Below are positions 57,401 through 64,000 of a stretch of DNA of 64,000 nt, piece by piece. The notes under the pieces were generated by a model that had not been told where the DNA came from, made no database searches, and was given only the letters and a program-made list of their open reading frames with translations. Both the position numbers and the translations under genes were made by a program. The DNA comes from Panicum virgatum. Taxonomy: Eukaryota > Streptophyta > Magnoliopsida > Poales > Poaceae. The first letter of the stretch is position 1. Every line of letters begins with the position of its first letter. Location of the stretch: positions 52,593,108 to 52,657,107 of the forward strand of contig NC_053142.1 in NCBI RefSeq assembly GCF_016808335.1. Reading direction: 5' to 3'.

Positions 57401-57451
57401 CCCTTCAACTTCTACAAGAGGCTGCCGGCAAAGACAGACATGCTGCTCTAG
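54401..57451 (+). CDS. MCTP/QUIRKY-like multiple C2 and transmembrane protein
   Basis: An intronless 1016-residue gene starting at ATG 54401. Order: C2A (~1-130, EISDAADLSPKDG, PYVEVDFDGQ); a Ala/Pro/Gln-rich linker (~140-275); C2B (~280-400, KARDLPTMDVTGALDPFVEV, KDKDMIKDDFVG, so Ca-binding Asp are kept); C2C (~443-570); C2D (~612-740, VAKYGAKWVRTRT); and the C-terminal PRT_C region with two hydrophobic spans (~842-868, ~956-990). MCTPs are ER-plasma membrane tethers enriched at plasmodesmata; QUIRKY acts in organ shape with the kinase STRUBBELIG. Length and lack of introns fit the family. C2D loop 1 is shortened and lacks the usual Asp, so it probably does not bind calcium. The gene is very GC-rich, producing long meaningless frames on both strands. 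Confidence 0.93.
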   Translation: MKLAVEISDAADLSPKDGAASCNPYVEVDFDGQRQRTATKPADRNPYWNQTLVFDVRDPARFPSLAIDVSVLHDRRLLQDAASSLRPHTFLGRVRINAASVAQSPQEALLQRYPLEKRGLFSRVSGDIALRIYLLTQNGDGDANNSNNAAAASMDGQQQQQEPVAFAPPDGNGKSGGGSHDHQDEPRIFRSVPAAAESAAPAATTAGDQRRRATLHAVAAPPPPPGQTVVMPRPPAAAAAPPPPGAAYGLVETKPPLPAKMGPRAAAAAAAKIASTYDMVEPMTYLYVSVVKARDLPTMDVTGALDPFVEVKLGNFKGVTKHLEKNPNPVWRQIFAFSSEHLQSNQLEVVVKDKDMIKDDFVGRVLFDMTDVPARVPPDSPLAPQWYRLADRSGEKLRHGEIMLAVWKGTQADEAFPEAWHSDAHSLPLEGLASTRSKVYYSPKLAYLKVVAIAAQDVVPAEKGRALAPTIAKIQLGGQVRRTRPGQPGGSANPVWNEEFMFVAAEPFDEPLVVTVEERVAAGRDEPVGRVIVPVAAPYVPRNDLAKAVDSKWFNLSRALTADEAAAGKKDSKHFSSKIHLRLSLETAYHVLDESTHYASDLQPSAKKLRKGAVGILELGVLSARNLSKANTYCVAKYGAKWVRTRTALNTLAPRWNEQYTWEVFDPCTVLTVAVFDNTYCLGGEAASKPDQRVGKVRVRLSTLEIDRVYTHLYPLMALSPSGLKKTGELHLAVRFTCTAWANMLGMYGRPLLPKMHYTHPISVLQLDYLRFQAMQMVAARLGRAEPPLRREVVEYMLDVDSHMFSLRRSKANFYRVTSLFSGAVAVARWMDGICKWKNPLTTVLVHVLFLILVCYPELILPTVFLYLFMIGAWNYRRRPRKPPHMDTVLSHAELAHPDELDEEFDTFPTSKPGDVVRMRYDRLRSVAGRVQTVVGDLATQGERAQSLLSWRDPRATAIFVMLSLLAAVVLYVTPFQVVAVVAGLYLLRHPRFRSKQPSVPFNFYKRLPAKTDMLL

Positions 57452-57778
57452 CAAGCTAGCTTCATTCAGGCATTCAGTAGTAGTAAAATAAAATAACCAC
57501 CATCAGACACTGAGACACAGCACAAGATTGCAAGTAGTACTATTTATTTTGTCCGTCGTCCTTTGCATTCTTAAAATAACTGTGTCAGATCAGCATCGAA
57601 GCTTCGACACTGGCAGCAGCAGATGAAAGCAATCATGCACTCTATTACCAGCGGCTGGTGCAGCGGCAGGTGAAGGAAAAGCCAGTCAGCATGGAACAGA
57701 CGAGAGCCACTACCTAGCACTACTAGTGCTGCGGTACTGGACTACCGGTAGGTAGTTGAGGCGTTCTTTTCAACATTA
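57452..57778 (+). other. MCTP 3' UTR and flank
   Basis: AT-richer sequence after the stop; no other gene is visible. An AAAATAAAATAA stretch near 57484 may be polyadenylation-related. Confidence 0.4.
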
Positions 57779-58134
57779 GGCCGTGTTTAAATGTTTTGTA
57801 AAAAAATTTTGCGATGTAATCTTACTAATTTAAAGTACTAAATGAAGTTTATTTATAAAATTTTTTGCACAGATGGGTTGTAAATCGAGAGACGAATCTA
57901 ATGATGCTAATTAATTCATGATTAATTAATAATTAGCGGATGATTATTGTAGCATCACTGTTGCAAATCATGGATTAAGTAGGCTCATTATATTCGTCTC
58001 ACGATTTACATCCCATCTATGCAAAAAAATTTATAAATAGACTTTATTTAGTACTCCATGCATGTGTCGAAATATTCAATGTGACATTTTTTTTTGCATT
58101 TACAGGGTTTATAGTGTGGGAACTAAACAGAGCC
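57779..58134. mobile_element. Tourist/PIF-type MITE, 356 bp, TSD TTA
   Basis: Begins GGCCGTGTTTAAAT and ends AACTAAACAGAGCC (inverse GGCTCTGTTTAGTT), flanked by TTA at 57776-57778 and 58135-58137. A large internal palindrome surrounds TGATTAATTAATAATTAGC. Ends and 3 bp duplication fit PIF/Harbinger MITEs. Confidence 0.85.
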
Positions 58135-58462
58135 TTATTAGTAGCTTCTTTTCTCTCTCCCGGTCCGATCTTATCGTGTCCCTCCCTCCCTATGATGCAT
58201 GATGGGATGATATGCATATATAAAGATGCATGCATGAGAGAGATATCAATAATGAATCCATGGAAGAATAAAGTTGTGCACGGAACCAAGGTGCACTCAC
58301 TACTGACTGTATATTCTAATCCTTATTTCTTTGTCTTTTGGCCACCCTATGATGGGTGCTGGGTGGTTCTATAGTGCTGGGTGTGGTATGTGCCATGCAA
58401 CATCTCTACGTGATTTCTGCACCAAAAGGCGATTGGCAAGTGTGGCCACATTAATCACTCTG

Positions 58463-58592
58463 TTCTGCTGGTTGCCGCTGATAGCTGGTCTGATTTATTG
58501 TGAAAAAAATTACTACTGGCTAGCCGGTGGCTGGTGCTGATTTGCTGTGAGAGAAAAATACTATTAGTTGGCTGGAAAAGCAACCAGCAGAA
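58463..58592. mobile_element. Short MITE, about 130 bp
   Basis: TTCTGCTGGTTGC at the left is the exact inverse of GCAACCAGCAGAA at the right, around TGATTTATTGTGAAAAAAA and GCTGATTTGCTGTGAGAGAA. The target duplication is unclear. Confidence 0.75.
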
Positions 58593-60429
58593 TAGAGTAT
58601 TCTGGACAATTTCCGACCGTCCAATTGGACGCGCGGACACCTCAGATCGTGCAATTCCAGATTATTTTGCTAACAAATCTCTCGTCCTTTATTCCAGATT
58701 ATTTTGCTAACAAATCTCTCGTCCTTTAGTGAAATATAAACCGCAATCCAACCTCCTCTCTAGTTTTTTTTCAAAAAAAAATCCAGAATTCTTATAAAAA
58801 TCAACCCATAGTCCAACCTTCCCAGTTAAGAAAAATTTGCAAATAAAATCTTAAATTTTTACAAAAAATCAAGTCGCCGTCCCAGTCTTCTCTTAGGAAC
58901 TATTTTAGAAAAAATCTCAAATTCTCATTGAATCAAACTACAACATGTCCCGTCTGTTACTTCTCATGAGCAACAATATACGTACAATTTGAACAAAAAA
59001 AATATGTCAAAATTAAAAGTATAAACTTTGATAAAAAAATATGGAAACTACAACTTTATTGTAGAGCAAAATTTAAAATTCAAAATACTTTCACAATTAG
59101 TTTGCACAAATGCTTACATGCGATCCATTAGTACCCACAATTTGGACACCAAGATATCTTCAAACTAAAAAATATTCAATACAAAAGTTGCTCAAAATAT
59201 TCAAATCTACAGCTTGATTATATGGTACAGTTTCAATTCAAAATGCTTCTACAAAAATGCTCAAAATTTCATAACCTAAAGCTTCGCTACACAGAAAAAT
59301 TGTAAATTCAAAGCGTCTCGTAACTCGTTCAATATAGGATCCTATTTTGCTAAAAATATAATATCATATCACCGTTCTTGTATAACCACTACTTTCTTAA
59401 AAAAAATACCATCACATCTATTAATGCCACATTAAAAGTTCAAATCTCCTCATTTTGCAAATACATTAAGCTTTTCGGCTAATTGTGCTCTGCCCTCCCT
59501 AATAAATAATTTTACCCCTCGTCTCACCACAATAAATATAGCAAACAAAATCATAGACCCATTTTGATATCTAAAATAATATACTACTTAATTGATAGCG
59601 TCACGATAATAGAAAGTCCAAAATATATACCAAGTGTAACAACAGGTTGTAGACCATGACACCTACGTGAAAATAATGAAGCGATGAATTTATCTTACCT
59701 ACGCTACTTTAAAAAATATATTTGCCTAGATACAATAATTATTATATGTACGAACTAAAGTCCGCATCTCAACTATAATTAAACATACGACGCCGCGTGG
59801 CAAAACCGCTGGTGTTTCTGGGACTACTACTGACTCCTCCTCTGGTCCTACTTGTGCTTCTTTCTTTCTTTCTTTCTTTTTTTCTTTCTTTCCCTATCTA
59901 GTGTAGGTATATTCGTGACTAGCTAGTATGTTGGGATCGGGATTGGGATGCTGTCTTAATCTCTTTTGTGGTGGCCGCCCGCGGGATGCGATTCCGAAAG
60001 TTAAAAGCAGATCAGGATCCATGCATCGTATCTTTATCTTTGGGTGTCCACTCCTCCATTGCATTAAGATTACATGTACTAGTTATTATTGGCAATCCAA
60101 CATGTAGTACCATGGACGTGTACTGATTGGTGGTCTTTGTTGCCTTGTCACGATGGATGATGCATCATCGTCGTTGCACTGCACGCATGCCTCTGCTGCC
60201 TGCTCATCCCTCGCTCCCATCCACAGACGACAGAGACGTGACAACAAACGACAGCTAGAGCAAGGAGGGCGGGCCGGCCCAATGCACGGTTGGTTGCACT
60301 GGACTGGACTTCCAAGCATGCAAAGCCCAACACTAGTCTCAACTCTCAGCCCACAATTTGTTGATCTTACTGAAGAGAACACACGATGGATGATGGATGA
60401 AAATTGAATGATTAATTTCTTTTTGTGTG
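58593..60429. other. AT-rich intergenic region
   Basis: No gene seen. It contains a direct duplication of CAGATTATTTTGCTAACAAATCTCTCGTCCTTTA (two copies around 58660 and 58695), long AT-rich low-complexity sequence, and a TTTC microsatellite at 59861-59893. Short open frames near 60090-60450 have no recognisable content. Confidence 0.55.
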
Positions 60430-61200
60430 GAAAAGAGTTTTCCATTAACTTATGGACTCAGCGCGATGTCACTGGTCACAATATCCTTAATACAACTAGG
60501 AAGACCGTTCCATTCAAGGTCCATCTCTTGAGGACACAAACGCCCCAGCTCCGCTATAACATGAGCGACTCTGTTACAGACTCGAGGAACATAAACAACT
60601 TTACTGCAATGAATCAATGAAATTCTTGAGCTCTAGAATAGAACCACCCGCCGGTACGAGTCATTCTTCATGGCTATCGACAGAACCAATGAAGCTGATG
60701 TCTCGAGGACTACCCTGCCCATGCCGTGATCAGCTGCTGCTTTAGCCCCTTGCATGCAGGCACATATCTCAGCTTGAAACGCATCTTTCAGGTGCGAGAG
60801 CTGACCACCAGCACCAGCACAAATCACATATCCCCATCCTCCTCCTCCTCCTCCTCCAGTATTCGCCGAGAATGCCCCATCCGAGTTGATCTTCACAAAA
60901 CCATCAACTGGTTTCTGCCATTTCTGAATCGGCTTATTCATAGTCTCTTCTTTTCTCTCCTTCTCTAATCCTGTTTCTTTCATTCCACCACTGCCAGAGC
61001 AACACTACAGTCAGATTCACTTGTAAAATGTGGTTGATAACCTCCATGGGCGAATTCTTTTCAGCCAAGATCATTCTTTGCTCTTCTAGCTGCAGTCCCT
61101 GCCAAACTGCTCGGACGTGCTTGCATTTGAAAAACAGATGCCCCCCATACTCTACCAACCTGTTGCATAATGCACATCGTGTGTGTCCAGCTCCATTCCC
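60430..61200 (-). pseudogene. Retroposon relic: zf-RVT plus RNase H domain
   Basis: On the minus strand a zinc-binding zf-RVT motif (CALCNRLVEYGGHLFFKC) is followed by a WQWWNERNR motif, a linker and an RNase H domain of RVT_3 type (VKINSDGAFS, GWGYVICAG, FQAEICACMQGAKAA). Stops and frame changes (near 60635 and between 60934 and 60983) break it; the tail resumes with VPRVCNRVAHVIAELG. This order is the 3' end of a plant non-LTR retrotransposon or of RNase H-like proteins derived from one. No RT is visible upstream, so it is a 5'-truncated relic. Confidence 0.75.
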
Positions 61201-62186
61201 CTAGCTATGTTCTAAGGTGGCAGAGGTGGATGTTGCATTTGAATGATTAATTGGTAGGTCGCTTTCTTGGATTTCATCTCGATCCATCCATCCATCCACA
61301 GCCGCCTACGAACGATGATATCTATATAATCATCCACGTCCACTACTTAATAATGATACGCTACTACACACATCATTTGAAAAGTTAACACACCTGAATT
61401 CAATGAATGAAGGGGATCGATAGCCTATGTTATTATAAAAATAATGCAAATTTATACTATAAAGATTGAAAATAATTGAAAATTTTTCTCACCCAAATCA
61501 AGTCCACCTTACCCCTCACGCTGGACCCGCCTGTCGGGGTGGAGGGAGTTGGGAGAGGGTAGAGACCCATAAAAACTGCGAGTTAGAGAGGGTTTCTGCC
61601 AAAATTTAATTATTGTTCTCAACACAGCTGTAGCTGGCCCCTACGTGTACCCACTACCCACCCACCAATAGTCGGATATCTTGGAGGCTTCCACCGATTA
61701 TCCACAGGCCCGGTTCGGTCAAACAAAACATCTTCCCCGCTCGACTGTTGCGAGTATTCCGATCGTGCTCCGTGCCGCCGCGATCGGAGCGGAGGAGTCG
61801 CGCCACCGCGAGTAGTCGAAGCCAGCGAGCATGCGGGTGGTGGCGCCCTGCTGCTGCGGTCGGAGATGACACATCGAGGTTAGCGCCCGGCCACCACCGT
61901 CGACGTCGCGGGCGGTGCGGAGGTGCCGGGTTCGGCGACGACAACGGCCTCGAACAGAGTGAAGGAGAGCTGCAGCTGGGGCTTGCCCGTGAGCCGCAGG
62001 CGGAGACGAGGAGCTCGCTGCCACCGGCGAGAAGAGGGGCAGCCGGCACGGACCCGCGAGCTATGGGCAGAGATGAGGAGCTCGAGTAGCCGCTAGCGTT
62101 GGTCGTGCAGGGGCGCAGAGTGAACGCAGGGCGGCCACCGGACGTTGGGCGCGGCGCGGCAGCCTGCGGAGCTCGACGCCACCTAG
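61201..62186. other. Intergenic between LINE relic and LTR copy
   Basis: AT-rich to 61640, then GC-rich. Opposed open frames at 61654-62049 (-) and 61748-62089 (+) overlap and have no recognisable domain; neither is supported as a gene. Confidence 0.45.
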
Positions 62187-64000
62187 TGTGACAGAAGGGT
62201 CAAGTTAAACGGCTTAATTAAGCATAATGACCATCATTTGACCGCATCAGACGCATTAGCTTAATTAAGTGTAACCTGACAGTCTGTTTCCAACCCACAG
62301 ACCGATCGAAACACACCAGAAGTCTCGCGCGACGGCGAGCACAGACGGTACCAGCATAATATAATTTCACAAAAATAGATAATAACATAAATATTTACAA
62401 AACAACTTTAAATTTAAAATTTACATAAAATAAATGACAGCAGCGGAAGAGAATATGACCTGAGGAAAATTTTCATTAGAAACCAACTAAAATAAATTGA
62501 TATAAAATGATAACTACGGAGACATGAGGACATCACATCGAGCCCACCGATGTTAATCCTGGTTAGCTTTTATACCTGAAGCAGGGTAAACAACAAACCC
62601 TGAGTATACTAATATTCAGCAAGACTTACCCGACTGTTGGGTATACTTAGCCCACATATCTAGACATGCAAAACTTTCTGACTGGTGGATTTATTTGCAG
62701 AAAAGCATCTAAGGTTAGATCCTTAATTTCAAAATTGTAGCTCCAAATTATAGTTATAAAGTTGCTACACATCTATGATTTGCAGATCTATAACAATCAA
62801 TGTGAAAACATAATTGATTAAATAACATCAACATGTATCATATCATTTCGTTTCATTTCCTTACTACGATGTGACTCGGAGATCAAGGTGCTCATGTCCG
62901 AGAGCGACTGACGGCGAATCGATCCGATTTAACCTTGCAAGGTGGACCTAACCAACATGGCACGTATTAGCCCCGTCGGACCATACGGACCAACCATTCC
63001 CCTCCCCGCCTCGAACTACAGGAACCAGCCCAACGACATATGGTCGGCCGAGCTCAACGTGAGACCACCAAAAGTAAACATATGCATCCTCATTTCTCCG
63101 CGACTACTCAACTACCCCAGGAGTTGGGTGCGGGTTCCTGTGCTTTCGAAGCAAGGCAGTACTCGGCTTACCGGTTTCGACTACCTCCTACTCCCGACAT
63201 GCGGTTAGTACAATTCAAACATGATCGGCAGGGCCAACAACGGTACGGTCCTCAATCGACACGGACGAGACTAAGACACCCAGGAACCCTGTCCTGCTGT
63301 CATACCTATCATCATCATCATTCCCCGCTCGGTCTCATCTTTCCATGTCAATTTCAACAACTCAGGTACTGTATATAAGTATATAACCTCTATCTCGCGA
63401 GTAACCGGAAATTACTCGACTTCTAAGTATCCTATATCTCACGAGTGCAAAAAGTCACTCGACTTCTGTCGAGAAGTATTAAGCATAGCATTTCTATCGT
63501 CCTATACATGCTAGTGTAATTCAGGGAAACCTAGGGATCATGCAACTAGAGTTCCAATCAACTCCTGAAACGTAATGCACAAGTAATAAATACATATATA
63601 AGTGTCATAATTTCAAATAATAGGATGTGCACCGGGGCTTGCTTGGGATTAACACTGAGTTAGTGTTAGTTAGATGATACTTGCTTGGCGAGCATCTCCT
63701 TCGGTCATGCACATCGGAATCCATCCATCCATCTTCTAGATGGGTCCACCATTTACCATCTTCTGGCTCGGCTTCAATGTCACATCCCTCACATGGTTCA
63801 TCTATCGTACCTAAATGAAATGCAGCAATGCATATGTATGAATGCACAGTTCTGAGTTACTCAACAATATAGATACTATTATTTTTCCTTCACGATAAAA
63901 TTGTAGTCTAACAAGTAGCAAACAATCATATCACATGGGCAATCGTTTATAGAGTAGTTAACTATATTTCTAACTACCCATGGCATCCTAATCAACGGCA
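62187..64000 (-). mobile_element. Inverted copy of the 2.9 kb LTR family, cut by window end
   Basis: Read on the minus strand, this matches the last ~1.8 kb of the solo LTR at 17144-20071: the terminus TCACA, then GCTAATGCG, GGTATACTTAGCCCACATATCTAGACATGC (inverse of 19550-19590), the AAGGTGGACCTAACCAAC segment, and GGCTTGCTTGGGAT near 63630. Similarity fades beyond 63650. On its outer side lies CCTAG, a possible target duplication whose partner is beyond the window. Whether it is a solo LTR or the 3' LTR of an element cannot be told; no PBS follows. Confidence 0.85.

Noticed and set aside
54992..57454. Long minus frame of 820 codons opposite MCTP
   Set aside because: His/Arg/Leu-rich complement of the MCTP codons; no domain.
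54058..57459. Long + frame of 1133 codons overlapping MCTP
   Set aside because: It is Arg/Pro/Ala-rich without domains and is the shifted frame of the GC-rich MCTP gene.
61654..62089. Opposed frames in a GC-rich patch
   Set aside because: Overlapping on both strands, low complexity, no domain.

Overview
This 64 kb window is nuclear DNA from a grass (Poaceae), most likely a panicoid. The evidence is a GC-rich intronless gene beside AT-rich introns, grass-type MITEs, nested Tat-type Ty3/gypsy and SIRE-type Ty1/copia retrotransposons, and a fragment matching the grass plastid clpP gene. The species cannot be named from sequence alone.

Three host genes look intact. (1) A nuclear gene for plastid ribosomal protein S17 lies on + at 21207-21617. 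(2) A ten-exon PHD-finger/GNAT acetyltransferase gene of the IDM1 (INCREASED DNA METHYLATION 1) type lies on -, coding 31531-24357; I rebuilt it exon by exon with consistent splice phases. (3) An intronless multiple-C2-domain and transmembrane-region protein (MCTP, QUIRKY-like) lies on + at 54401-57451. An F-box gene fragment (49070-49670) and a degenerate RNase H/zf-RVT retroposon relic (61200-60430, -) also carry recognisable coding sequence.

The rest is mostly transposons. 1-20.5 kb: an old minus-strand copia-like relic (1-85, 13614-17138, 20077-20460) is split by a 13.5 kb Tat-type element (91-13608, TSD ATGTC, two 1040 bp LTRs) and by a 2928 bp solo LTR (17144-20071, TSD CTAGC). The Tat element carries an antisense gene between pol and the 3' LTR. 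The solo LTR contains six tandem 96-97 bp units. 25-27 kb: introns of the IDM1-like gene hold a 115 bp TRIM-like solo LTR (TSD AAAAG) and a fold-back element. 33.0-33.3 kb: a plastid DNA insertion with the start of clpP. 34.65-45.91 kb: a SIRE-type copia element (TSD AATGT) with a third ORF after pol; a deletion removed half of its 5' LTR, the PBS and the start of gag. 45.9-48 kb: a CACTA end, a 416 bp inverted-repeat element and a 1062 bp solo LTR (TSD TCAGG). 51.6-52.7 kb: a Tat-related solo LTR (TSD TGCAT). 57.8-58.6 kb: MITEs. 62.2-64 kb: a second, inverted copy of the 2.9 kb LTR family, cut by the window edge.

Two themes stand out. First, the locus records repeated insertion followed by LTR-LTR recombination: four solo LTRs with perfect TSDs beside two retained elements, both with only about 1% LTR divergence. 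Second, every point stop that interrupts an otherwise open transposon frame is TAG, which fits C-to-T decay of CAG (CHG) codons in methylated DNA. The antisense Tat gene and the third ORF of the SIRE element are the least understood coding sequences here.
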